Shown piece after piece: positions 27,367 to 35,538 of a stretch of DNA of 64,000 nt. This DNA is from Streptomyces microflavus (GTDB lineage: Bacteria > Actinomycetota > Actinomycetes > Streptomycetales > Streptomycetaceae), in the NCBI RefSeq assembly GCF_014650075.1, contig NZ_BMUG01000004.1:310001-374000 (forward strand), written 5' to 3'. Below the pieces are notes generated by a model. The model ran no database searches. It worked only from the letters and a program-made list of their open reading frames with translations, and was not told where the DNA came from. Each line of letters begins with the position of its first letter. The first letter of the stretch is position 1. A program made the position numbers and the translations under genes.

Positions 27367-30300
27367 TCAGCGGCGGCCGTCGTGGAGCCGTCCGGCGCGC
27401 TCCCGGCCACGGCGCATGTCGGCGCGGATCAGCCGGCTCACGGGGTCGAGGAGGCGGCGGGCCAGCTCCTCGATCTCCGCCCCGGAGATCCGGTTCGCCA
27501 CGTTCTCCGCCGCTGTCTCCGCCGTGGGCGCGAAGCCGGACCTGTCGTCGTCCGCACGCTGAACGGCCTTCGGCGTGCCCTTCGGTGCCACAGCCTTCAC
27601 CGGGACGCCGGTGATGCCCGCTTGGGCGGCCGCGCGTTGCAGCGCCTGCGCCCGCGTCGGGGGCTGAGCCGGGGTGCCGGAGCCGCTCGGCCCGGAGGCC
27701 GACGGGTGCGTGCGCGGCGGGACCCGTACGGAGAGGGCCGGCGGCCCGGCCGGGGGAGCGCCGCCCCCGGGCGCCGGGCCGGCGGGCGGGGGGCCAGCCG
27801 GGTCGGGCACCACGGGCAGCGGCATCCGCTGGACGGGTACGACGGTGGCGCCGGGCCGGGCCGCCGCGGGCGGATGGGGGCGCACGACCGGCACCGGGCG
27901 CGGGGATGCCGGGGGCGCCGCGGAAGTCATGGGCGGCATCGACGGGGAGCCGAGGGAGGGGGTTGCGGGCCGGATGGCGGGGGGCTGTGGGCTGTACGGG
28001 CCGGCGGGGGCCGATCCCGATCCCGGCGTATGCGGCTGCGGCTGCGGTGTCTGCCCTGCCGTCCGGGTGGTGGGGCTGGAGGTGGCCGCCGAATTTCGTA
28101 CCGAACGACGCTGTACGAGCCGCTGGAGCGCGCCACCGATGGCGGATCCGCTCCTCGTGGGGGCGGCCCCGGCCTTGGCGGCACGACCGGCGTCGCCCTG
28201 GGACGTCCTCCGGCCGGAACCGCCGCCCCCGGGGGCGGCGGTGACACGTGGACCGCTGCCGCCGCCGGTGGTGCGCCGGGGCGCGGGGGCCGCGTGCACG
28301 GCACGCTGAACGGTGGAGCCGGGCGCGGGGCCCGCCGACGACGGGGCCTGGCCCGGGGCTGGAGTCCGGTGCGGTGCGGTGAGTGAGGGGGCCGGGGCGG
28401 CCGGGGTGGGCTCGGCGGGGCGGGTGCGGGGTGCGTTGCGCCGGAGCTTCGCACCCGGTGGCGTCCGGCGCTCCCGGGTCGGTGAATCGCCGGTCTGCCT
28501 GCCGCCGGTCTGGCCGCCACGGGTCGGCGTGCTTCCGGTTCGCTTGCCTCCGGTCTGTGGGTTCCCGGGCTGCGGGTTCCGGGGCTGTGTGCCCCCGGGG
28601 CCCGGGCCGCCGGAGCTCGAAGCGACGGTGTTGGGCCCCGGCTGCTGTACGTCACGGCGCCAGGTGGCCGCCACGACCGGCCGGGCCGTGCTGCCGCCCG
28701 TCGCTGTCGTCTTCGGGGTGGCCGAGAACCCTTCGGCGGAGCCGGTGTTCACCTTGAGCGCCCTGCTTGAGAGCAGGCTGCGCGACCGCTGGACGGTGGG
28801 CGTCAGCGGGCCGGTGGCGGCGGAGGACGTGGGGGCGGAGGGCGTGGGTGTGGCCTGCCCGCCCCCCGTCCGCTTCGGGCCGATGCTGCGGATGCGGACC
28901 GGTGCCGGGGGAGCGGCCGGGGAGGCAACGGGAGCGCCGGGCGCGGGCGTACCCGTACCCGTTTGCGTACGTCCCTGGGGGCGCTCGCCGTCCACCGCGC
29001 GCTGTACGGGCGCGGGGGCCGAGCGGACGGGCATCCCTGAAGGCGTGCTGAGGGAGGCCGCGGGAGTTGCGGCCCGCGGGGGTGCGCTCTGCGGGGCCGG
29101 TGTCTCCGTCGGGCCCGGCTGGGTACGGCGGCGGTCACCGAGGAGCGGGGCGTCGGGCTGGAGCCGCGCGGTCGACGGGAGCGAGGTGAGGGGGGTGCCG
29201 ATCCCGCCACGCGTACGGGCGCGGGAGCCGGAGGCCTCGCCGGGCTGCGAGGGCCCGGGGGCGCTGGGCTGTTGAGCCCGGTCCGGCGCGGTCTCCGATG
29301 GCTGTCCAGGGCCCGCAGCCGGAGCCTTCCGGGTCGCTGCCTTCTGGATCGGCGCCGGTGCGGGTGCTGGTGCCTGCCCCGGCCGAGGTGTCGTGGCCGG
29401 TGAGACCGGTGCCGCCGGCTCCGAGGTCTGGCGCTGGAGCACCGGCATGGCCGCCGCCTCCTGCCCTGCCGGGGCAGTGAGGGTGGGCTTCGCTTGCCCT
29501 CCCGGGCCGGAAGGGATGGCCCCGGAGGGCAGTTCCCGAAGGGGCTTGCCCAGGGCAGGGCGTACGGTCTCGGGGGCCGGAGCCGGTCCTCGGCCGGAAC
29601 TCTCCTGCGGCGGCGCGGGGGCGGTGTGCCCCTCGGACTGCTGCTGGGTGCTGGTGGTCCGCTGCACGCTGCCGGTGCCGGAAGCAGCCGGTGTGGAAGG
29701 CGTGACAGGCATGACAGGTGTGACGGGCGTGGCAGGGGCAGCCGGCGGCAGCCCGGTGATCTGCCGCAGCGGTATCGCAGGACGCCGGGCGACGGTCAGA
29801 GGCGGCGCGGTCCGCCGAGGACGTACAGCGGCGGGCCGCGCACGCTGCACCGAAGCCGAAGCCGAAGCATCCGTGTCCGAGGCAGTGACTTCTCCCGAAT
29901 CGGACCCCGAACCGGACCTCGAACCGGAAGCAGCCCCCGAAGCGGATCCGGAAGCGGAAGCCGACCCGGAAACCACCGACCGCTGGACCGGAGCCGTCCG
30001 CCCCGGCTTCCGCCCACCCGCGCGGCCCGACGCCGACGGCAGCTTCGCCGGGGCAGCCCCAGCCGTACCACCTGCCGCCCCGGCATCCGCCCCGCCCTCC
30101 GCCTCCGGCAGGGCCGCCCGCAGCAGCAGCGGCCCCCCGGGGGAGGCGGAACGCGCGACGCCCGGACGGGCGACGCCATGGATGAGGCCCACCGGCGCGG
30201 ACGGCAGGACGGCGTGGCCGAGTTCGCCGCCGAGGGTGGGGTTCTGCCAGGAGGCGAGCTGGGACCGGAACCGCAGCCCGTCGCTCACCCCGATCGAGGA

Positions 30301-30546
30301 CCGGGCGACGGTCACCGCGGGCGGGGCGACCTGACGCCAGCCGCCGTCCCAGCCGGGACCGGATGCCCCCGGGCCGCTCGCGACGCCGGCCCCGGCCTCC
30401 GGCACCGGACCGGCACCCGTACCCATGCCCGTACCACCGTCGACACCGGCACCGGCACCGGCACCACCCTCGGCACCGGCACCGTCCCGCGAGGCCGTGC
30501 CGGGCCGTTGCCGGTCCGTTCGGCGCAGCCAGTCCCCGAACCCCAC
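27367..30546 (-). CDS. Large disordered CIS-locus protein with repeated [VIL]Q[RK] motifs
   Basis: 1059 residues from GTG 30544-30546. A short folded N-terminus (GFGDWLRR) and a segment near 75-125 (TVARSSIGVSDGLRFRSQ) precede about 850 residues of Pro/Ala/Gly/Ser/Thr-rich sequence. Scattered through it are 13 short [VIL]Q[RK] motifs (APVQRSV, ASVQRAR, GSVQRTT, PVLQRQT, APIQKAA and so on, ending with KAVQRAD). The last 50 residues look helical and conserved: NRISGAEIEELARRLLDPVSRLIRA in two parts, then RRGRERAGR. There is no signal peptide, no HEXXH and no recognised enzyme. It sits where the CIS needs a tape measure or a cargo or scaffold protein; low helicity argues against a classic tape measure. 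The start follows the tiny gene by 4 bases. Confidence 0.8.
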   Translation of the reverse strand: MGFGDWLRRTDRQRPGTASRDGAGAEGGAGAGAGVDGGTGMGTGAGPVPEAGAGVASGPGASGPGWDGGWRQVAPPAVTVARSSIGVSDGLRFRSQLASWQNPTLGGELGHAVLPSAPVGLIHGVARPGVARSASPGGPLLLRAALPEAEGGADAGAAGGTAGAAPAKLPSASGRAGGRKPGRTAPVQRSVVSGSASASGSASGAASGSRSGSGSDSGEVTASDTDASASASVQRARPAAVRPRRTAPPLTVARRPAIPLRQITGLPPAAPATPVTPVMPVTPSTPAASGTGSVQRTTSTQQQSEGHTAPAPPQESSGRGPAPAPETVRPALGKPLRELPSGAIPSGPGGQAKPTLTAPAGQEAAAMPVLQRQTSEPAAPVSPATTPRPGQAPAPAPAPIQKAATRKAPAAGPGQPSETAPDRAQQPSAPGPSQPGEASGSRARTRGGIGTPLTSLPSTARLQPDAPLLGDRRRTQPGPTETPAPQSAPPRAATPAASLSTPSGMPVRSAPAPVQRAVDGERPQGRTQTGTGTPAPGAPVASPAAPPAPVRIRSIGPKRTGGGQATPTPSAPTSSAATGPLTPTVQRSRSLLSSRALKVNTGSAEGFSATPKTTATGGSTARPVVAATWRRDVQQPGPNTVASSSGGPGPGGTQPRNPQPGNPQTGGKRTGSTPTRGGQTGGRQTGDSPTRERRTPPGAKLRRNAPRTRPAEPTPAAPAPSLTAPHRTPAPGQAPSSAGPAPGSTVQRAVHAAPAPRRTTGGGSGPRVTAAPGGGGSGRRTSQGDAGRAAKAGAAPTRSGSAIGGALQRLVQRRSVRNSAATSSPTTRTAGQTPQPQPHTPGSGSAPAGPYSPQPPAIRPATPSLGSPSMPPMTSAAPPASPRPVPVVRPHPPAAARPGATVVPVQRMPLPVVPDPAGPPPAGPAPGGGAPPAGPPALSVRVPPRTHPSASGPSGSGTPAQPPTRAQALQRAAAQAGITGVPVKAVAPKGTPKAVQRADDDRSGFAPTAETAAENVANRISGAEIEELARRLLDPVSRLIRADMRRGRERAGRLHDGRR

Positions 30547-30550
30547 ACGA

Positions 30551-30706
30551 TCACCCGCCTTCGTTGACGCGGGTGTTGATCCGCGCTATCTCCCGCACCC
30601 ACTGCTGACGCTCGCCGTGGGTGAGGTCGAGAATGTCCTCACGCTGCCAATGGAAGTGGTAGGCGACGTACGCGATCTCCTCCCGCAGCCGGGGAAGCGC
30701 GTACGT
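30551..30706 (-). CDS. Tiny CIS protein (DUF6760/Afp6-like), apparent ACG start
   Basis: 51 residues. The minus-strand frame between 30551 and about 30706 translates to a protein ending TRVNEGG, with EEIAYVAYHFHW, a GERQQW motif and VREIARIN. This pattern is the conserved short protein found between tube and adaptor genes in actinobacterial CIS loci. No ATG, GTG or TTG is in frame before the frame runs deep into the upstream gene. ACG at 30704-30706 lies exactly 6 bases after GGGGGA (30713-30718), just past the upstream TAG, so I take it as the start; ATA at 30710-30712 is the alternative. Size and place match Afp6/Pvc6. Function unknown; cytoplasmic. Confidence 0.72.
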   Translation of the reverse strand, partial: TYALPRLREEIAYVAYHFHWQREDILDLTHGERQQWVREIARINTRVNEGG

Positions 30707-30708
30707 CT

Positions 30709-31212
30709 CTATTCCCCCAGGCGCCCACCCGAGAGATCCACCTCGAACGAGCCGTGGCAGAGCGGGCAGGTCACCGCCGCGTGCGTGTGGCCCTCGCTGT
30801 TGATCCGGCGGTAGAAGTCCTGGAGGAACGCCACATCCGTGGCGTACATCCGCTCCACGATCCCGGCGTGCACATCGGTGACCGTGCCGAGCTGGGTGAT
30901 CACCTGGCTCAGCAGCACCACGGACAGGTACGCCGGGTTCTCCTTCACCCGCAGGTCGATCTGCGGGCGGAGTTCGTCCCGGGCCGTCGCGAGCCGCATG
31001 GTGCCGTGCCGGTGCAGCTGGCCCTCGTCGTCCACGTACCCGCGCGGCAGCTCGAAGGCGAACTCCGTCTGCAGCGAGTCCCGTTCGCGCTGCGGGGCGC
31101 GGGCGGGCGCCGGTGCGGGCGCCGGTGCCTCCTGGCGCCCGGCGGTCGTGGCGGCGAGGTTGTCGAGGGTCTCTTCGAGCCCGCTGCCCGGCGAAACGGT
31201 CCGGCGCCTCAT
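30709..31212 (-). CDS. CIS-associated protein with a CxxC motif
   Basis: 167 residues with an ATG at 31210-31212, overlapping the tube-1 stop by 4 bases. The first 45 residues are low-complexity (Ala/Pro). A beta-rich region follows (QTEFAFELPRGYVDDEGQLH), then a helical region that begins PAYLSVVLLSQVITQLG. It closes with a CPLCHG knuckle and a short acidic beta-strand (SFEVDLSGG). Resembles the tail-assembly or chaperone-like proteins between tube and adaptor genes in Streptomyces CIS loci. A zinc site from a single CxxC plus nearby His is possible. It is coupled to tube 1; exact role unknown. Confidence 0.78.
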   Translation of the reverse strand: MRRRTVSPGSGLEETLDNLAATTAGRQEAPAPAPAPARAPQRERDSLQTEFAFELPRGYVDDEGQLHRHGTMRLATARDELRPQIDLRVKENPAYLSVVLLSQVITQLGTVTDVHAGIVERMYATDVAFLQDFYRRINSEGHTHAAVTCPLCHGSFEVDLSGGRLGE

Positions 31213-31649
31213 TCGACCACGATCTCCTCGAAGGTGATGGTCACCGTCTCGGTCGCGGCACTGGACTCGCCGGCCTTGAGGGAGGGGCCCTCCCACTTGG
31301 AGGCCCAGCCCTGCATCAGCTGGATGCGCCGCACGGTCTCGCCGGTCGAGTCCTTGATCTCGATCGTGAGGTTCTGGCGCGCGGTGTCGACGGCTCCGTT
31401 GTTGAGCGTCTCCTTGATCCAGGTGGTGAACTCGCTGCTCTTGTCGAGCCCGCGGGTGATCGTCACCTCGCCCGCCTGGCGCGCGCCCGGCTGCTTGCGG
31501 ATGATCTGCTTGCCCTCGGCGGTCACCTGGCGGACCTCGACGACTTCTTCCTCGACGGTCATGCCGCTGATCTCCTGGATGGACTCCACGAGATAGCCGC
31601 CGAGCTGTACGCCGAAGACGTGGGTGGAAAGAGCGTCGCCCTCTGCCAT
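31209..31649 (-). CDS. CIS inner tube protein 1 (gp19-like, Afp1-like)
   Basis: 146 residues with an ATG at 31647-31649. It begins with GDALSTHVFGVQLGGYLVES; its core IIRKQPGARQAGEVTITRG and the C-terminal QGWASKWEGPSLKAGES match the phage-tail-tube family of eCIS. It lies 62 bases downstream of the sheath gene, the standard order for the major tube. It should stack as hexameric rings inside the sheath. It differs clearly from tube 2, so the pair is an old duplication and not a recent copy. Confidence 0.95.
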   Translation of the reverse strand: MAEGDALSTHVFGVQLGGYLVESIQEISGMTVEEEVVEVRQVTAEGKQIIRKQPGARQAGEVTITRGLDKSSEFTTWIKETLNNGAVDTARQNLTIEIKDSTGETVRRIQLMQGWASKWEGPSLKAGESSAATETVTITFEEIVVE

Positions 31650-31711
31650 GACTGTGTGTCACCTGTTCCGCTGGTAATGACGATGATGGTGGTGGGGGAG
31701 GACCGCGAAGG

Positions 31712-33253
31712 TCACTCGTCGATGAGGCTGGTGCTGTCGGAGAACTGCGCCAGGCGGAAGACCACGAACTCCGCGGGCTTCACCGGCGCGACCCCGATCT
31801 CGCAGACGACCTGGCCGAGGTCGATCGACTCCTGCGGGTTGTTGCTCCGGTCGCAGCGGACGTAGAACGCCTCCTCGGCCGTGCGGCCGAACAGTGCGCC
31901 CCGGCGCCACTCCTCGGTGAGGAAGGCGGTGACGTTGCGCCGGATGCTCGACCAGAGGCGGTCGTCGTTCGGCTCGAACACCACCCACTGGGTGCCCAGG
32001 AGGATGGACTCCTCCAGGTAGTTGAAGAGGCGGCGCACGTTGAGGTAGCGCCAGGCCGGGTCGGAGGAGAGGGTGCGGGCGCCCCAGATGCGGATGCCGC
32101 GGCCGGGGAAGGCGCGTACGCAGTTGACGCCGATCGGGTTCAGCAGGTCCTGCTCGCCCTTGCTGAGGCGGATCTCCAGGTCGACCGCGCCGCGGATGAC
32201 CTCGTTGGCGGGCGCCTTGTGCACTCCGCGCTCACCGTCGCTGCGCGCCCAGACGCCGGCCACGTGACCGCTCGGCGGGACCAGGGAGTTGCGGCCGGCC
32301 GCCGGGTCGAAGACCTTCACCCACGGGTAGTACAGGGTGGCGTAACGGGAGTCGTAACCGGCTTCGTCGTTGCGCCAGTTGCGTACCTGCTGGGCGTTCA
32401 TGCCGGGCGGGGTGTCCAGGACGGCGACCCGGTCGCCCATCTGCTCGCAGTGCGAAATGACGGCCAGCTGCACGGTCTTGACGCCCTCGGCGTCGATCTC
32501 GCCGCGCTGGAAGGCGCTCATCAGGTCCGGGACGGCGACCATGGTGATCTCGTCGATCGACTCCAGGCCGCCGAACCCGGTGCGGGCGGCGGCGTCGCCG
32601 ACGTACTCCGACGCGTCGAGCCGCGCCACGCCGGAACCGGGGGCGCCGGTGGCGGGGGCGAGGGCGACGGTCTGCTTCTCGGGGCGGCTCTGGGCCGTGC
32701 CGGGCTGCTCGGCGACCTGGATGAGCTTGGAGTCGCGGGCCTGGGTGACCAGGTAGCCCTTGACGTTCTTACGGGTGGAGACGTCGTAGGTCTCCACGAC
32801 CTTGCCGGCCTGGCGGACCAGCAGCCGGAAGCGGTCCTCCGGGGGGCTGTCGCCCTCGGGGTCCGCGATCTCGACGGAGAGGTCGGCGCTCGTACCGGAC
32901 TTGGCGGAGACCAGGAAGCCGCCGAGCGCGACGGGCGCCGGGGCCTGGCCGACTGCGCCGGGCGCCGTGGAAGCGGATGCGCCCTGCGCGGGGCCGCCGA
33001 TGCGCACGATGTAGGCCGCGCCGCCGCCGTTGGCGAAGAAGCCGTAGACGGCGTGCGTGAGGTAGGTGTCGGCGGTGAAGGTGCCGAAGGTCTGGACGTA
33101 CTGGTCCCAGTTGGTCACCAGCGTGGGCTGGTGGAAGGGGCCCGTCTCGGCGAAGCCGACGAAGGCTGCGACCGCGGTGCCGACTCCCTCGATGGGCCGT
33201 GCTCCGGACTGCACCTCCTCCACGTATACACCGGGGGTGAGGTACGACGGCAT
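31712..33253 (-). CDS. CIS contractile sheath protein
   Basis: 513 residues with an ATG at 33251-33253 behind a strong GAAGGAG site. The N-terminus YLTPGVYVEEVQSGARPIEG and the C-terminal half (YYPWVKVFDP, GHVAGVWARSDGERGVHKAP, RGIRIWGARTLSS and the final EFVVFRLAQF) are textbook tail-sheath motifs. There is one sheath gene, unlike the three in Afp. It is the first gene of the minus arm, so the operon promoter should lie in the 717-base gap upstream. Role: outer tube that shortens to drive the inner tube. Confidence 0.97.
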   Translation of the reverse strand: MPSYLTPGVYVEEVQSGARPIEGVGTAVAAFVGFAETGPFHQPTLVTNWDQYVQTFGTFTADTYLTHAVYGFFANGGGAAYIVRIGGPAQGASASTAPGAVGQAPAPVALGGFLVSAKSGTSADLSVEIADPEGDSPPEDRFRLLVRQAGKVVETYDVSTRKNVKGYLVTQARDSKLIQVAEQPGTAQSRPEKQTVALAPATGAPGSGVARLDASEYVGDAAARTGFGGLESIDEITMVAVPDLMSAFQRGEIDAEGVKTVQLAVISHCEQMGDRVAVLDTPPGMNAQQVRNWRNDEAGYDSRYATLYYPWVKVFDPAAGRNSLVPPSGHVAGVWARSDGERGVHKAPANEVIRGAVDLEIRLSKGEQDLLNPIGVNCVRAFPGRGIRIWGARTLSSDPAWRYLNVRRLFNYLEESILLGTQWVVFEPNDDRLWSSIRRNVTAFLTEEWRRGALFGRTAEEAFYVRCDRSNNPQESIDLGQVVCEIGVAPVKPAEFVVFRLAQFSDSTSLIDE

Positions 33254-33970
33254 GCTCGCTCCTTCGGGGTGGTCACTCGTTCACCGATCAGTCTTGACCG
33301 GTGGTGGTGGCGGGGAGTAGGTCCGGAAGTCCTGGGCCCGGGGCAGTGACTTTGCCTTCCCGGGCACCTGTACGGCGGTGAATGCTGCCCTCGGCGGACC
33401 GGCCGCGCTCCTGCCGTATTGGCGGGGGCGCGGCGGGCATTCCGGCGGGTGCGGATGAAGAGAAGGCGAACAGCGGGTCACGGAACGGTATTCGTGTTCC
33501 GGGTGCGCCGGCGGATTTCCCGGAAGAGGGGATTCCGCTTGGTGGTGCGGGTGTGTTCGGTATCTCTTTTTCCCGGTGAACGCGGCAGGGACCGAAACCG
33601 TACGGGGGTGGCCCGGGAACCCGTGTCAGGTGACGGGATTCGGCCAGAATGCGCCCAGAAGGTGTGGTGATGCGGCCCGTTTCCCCGGACGGAAGCGGGC
33701 GCCCGACCGTTCCGATCGGGCGCCCCCCAGGTCTCCTCGAACCGTCAGGAACGGCTCTGAACAGGCCCGTTCGTGCTGCGGTCCCCCGGAACCGGATATT
33801 CTTCTCGGGCTGTCGGCGACGCAGGTGACCGAACTGGTATAGACCTTTGGCGTATTCGTGAGGATGAATCCGCCACCGTTCGGCACGCCGGGTTTCCTCC
33901 GGGGCCGGGTTTCTGCTGTTGTCGTCAGCGAAAGGTGGAACGAAGCGCCCCGCGCTGTTGTTTCCGCGTT
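33254..33970. other. 717-base gap upstream of the sheath gene
   Basis: No convincing gene is seen on either strand; the short frames lack codon bias and ribosome sites. The region should carry the promoter of the sheath operon (minus strand) and the 3' end of the upstream Ig-like/TM gene, whose hairpin is listed separately. I cannot place -35 and -10 boxes with confidence. Confidence 0.5.
33697..33725 (-). terminator. Hairpin between the Ig-like/TM gene and the sheath operon
   Basis: A perfect 10-bp stem (GGGCGCCCGA at 33697-33706, TCGGGCGCCC at 33716-33725) with a 9-base loop. It is about 245 bases beyond the stop of the minus-strand gene at 33971, so it may end a long 3' UTR and insulate the sheath operon. 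Confidence 0.6.
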
Positions 33971-35341
33971 CTACCGTGCGAGATCGCTGAGTACACCACT
34001 GACGTTAATCACCTGATGGCACCCTGAGGCCTGCGTTCCGGTCGCCGGAGTGCCGGGCTTGGCACAGGTGACGGCGGCGGTGACCGTGGCGTTCTCCGGA
34101 ATCTGAATGGGGGTGACCCAGTGATAGTCCTGGTTGCGGAACGTTTCCAGCGCGATGGTGGTGATCTTCCGCTCTCCGAAGGAGATGGTCAGCACTCCCT
34201 CGTCGCCCTGGAAGTTCGCCACCACGATGTCCGTGATGCCGAAGACCTTGCCCGCGGGAACCTTGTACGTCCCCTCCTTCTCGGCCCCGCTCTCGGTCTC
34301 CACGTCGATCGTCGCGGAGCTCTGCTGGGTGCCCCCGGCGCCCGTGCCGCCCGGACCGGTGCCCGTCCCCGGTCCCGTACCGGAGCCGCCGTTGCCGCCG
34401 GGCGTGCCCGCGTCCGGACCGGTTCCCTGCCCCTGGCTTCCGCCCGGGTTGTCCGCGCCGCCCGGCGTGGTCGAACCCTGCTGCTGCTCGCCGCGGGCGG
34501 CCTCCTCCTGTGCGGCCTCGGTCGCCGCCTGCTTCGCGGTGCTCTTCACCGCCGGCCGGACCAGCGCGAACCAGGCGATCAGCAGCGCCAGCAGTGCGGC
34601 CAGCACGATCAGCAACCACTTGGGCAGTACCGGAAGCTGGAGGAACTCCCCGGGGACCGGCTCCGGTCGTACGGGCTCCGGCCGGGTGGTCTCCGGCCGT
34701 ACGGGCTCCTTGCCCTCGGCCTTCGCCTCGGCGGCGGTCTCGGCCTCGGCGGCCTCCACCTCGAACGGCCAGGTGACCGGCTCGCCGAACCAGATCAGCT
34801 TGGCCGCACGGACCTTCAGCCGTATCTCGGCCGACTCGCCCGGCTCCAGCCGCTTCTGACCCGGAGTGAAGCCCAGCCGCAGCTCCTCCCCGGCCTGCCT
34901 GCCGGTGAAGGCGACGTCGACCGGGGTGTTCCCCTGGTTCTGCACGGCGGTACGGAAGCGGGCGCCCAGCCAGCCCCGGCGGCGGCGCGGTTCCAGCTCG
35001 GTGCGCAGCTCGTGGAAGGGCTCCACGGTGACCGTGCCCTCGGGGACCACCACCGACTCCGGGTGCTCCGCGGGCAGTACGCGGACGGCCAGCGGGGTCT
35101 CGCCCGCCTTGACCTCGTGGGAGCGGGGCGGGGCGAAGGTGAGGGTCACCGTCTCGGAGGTGCCCGGGTAGAGCGATACGCGGGCCGGCTCGACGGTGCT
35201 CCACGCAGCGCAGTCGCCGACGACTTCGAGCGTGTAGGCCTCGACGATGTCGCTGTCGTTGCGCACGGTCAGGGTCGTCGTGGCTGTACCGCCGGGCGAC
35301 ACCGTCACCATGGGCATTTCGAGTTCGGCAGATGTGGTCAC
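33971..35341 (-). CDS. CIS-locus Ig-like domain protein with one TM helix
   Basis: 456 residues from GTG 35339-35341 (an in-frame ATG, giving MPMVTVSPGG, is 7 codons later). Residues 1-220 form two Ig-like/MSP-like beta-domains (TATTTLTVRNDSDIVEAYTL, GTSETVTLTF, FTPGQKRLEPGESAEIRL). A Glu/Arg/Pro linker, a TM helix (about 260-285: LPKWLLIVLAALLALLIAW), a Gly/Thr/Pro spacer and a C-terminal beta-domain with two Cys follow. With no signal peptide, the Ig-like part is probably cytosolic and the C-domain external, a topology like that predicted for the zinc-ribbon protein at 19396. I recall that homologues are annotated 'hydrolytic protein'; no hydrolase motif is visible. It may anchor or sense CIS particles at the membrane. 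Confidence 0.78.
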   Translation of the reverse strand: MTTSAELEMPMVTVSPGGTATTTLTVRNDSDIVEAYTLEVVGDCAAWSTVEPARVSLYPGTSETVTLTFAPPRSHEVKAGETPLAVRVLPAEHPESVVVPEGTVTVEPFHELRTELEPRRRRGWLGARFRTAVQNQGNTPVDVAFTGRQAGEELRLGFTPGQKRLEPGESAEIRLKVRAAKLIWFGEPVTWPFEVEAAEAETAAEAKAEGKEPVRPETTRPEPVRPEPVPGEFLQLPVLPKWLLIVLAALLALLIAWFALVRPAVKSTAKQAATEAAQEEAARGEQQQGSTTPGGADNPGGSQGQGTGPDAGTPGGNGGSGTGPGTGTGPGGTGAGGTQQSSATIDVETESGAEKEGTYKVPAGKVFGITDIVVANFQGDEGVLTISFGERKITTIALETFRNQDYHWVTPIQIPENATVTAAVTCAKPGTPATGTQASGCHQVINVSGVLSDLAR

Positions 35342-35538
35342 CCTGCGACGGTAAGCCGCCCCCGCGGCCGCGCAGCAGGGTCGCGAGGGCAACGGACGGG
35401 CAGGGCGGATGCCCCGGAGGCACACCGGCGCGGGGGCCCGGCGAACCCGCCCCGGGCCCGCGCCCCCTGCCGAAGACCGGTGCGGGCGGGAGTGGAGAAG
35501 GCATATCGGGCGGAAGTACCTGAGAAAGACGGCGCTGA
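35342..35538. promoter_or_regulatory. Divergent promoter region between the Ig-like/TM gene and the LuxR gene
   Basis: These 197 bases lie between divergent starts at 35341 (minus) and 35539 (plus) and must hold both promoters. They sit at the centre of the CIS locus beside its only DNA-binding regulator, so autoregulation here is a natural guess. No clear operator palindrome was found by eye. Confidence 0.4.
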
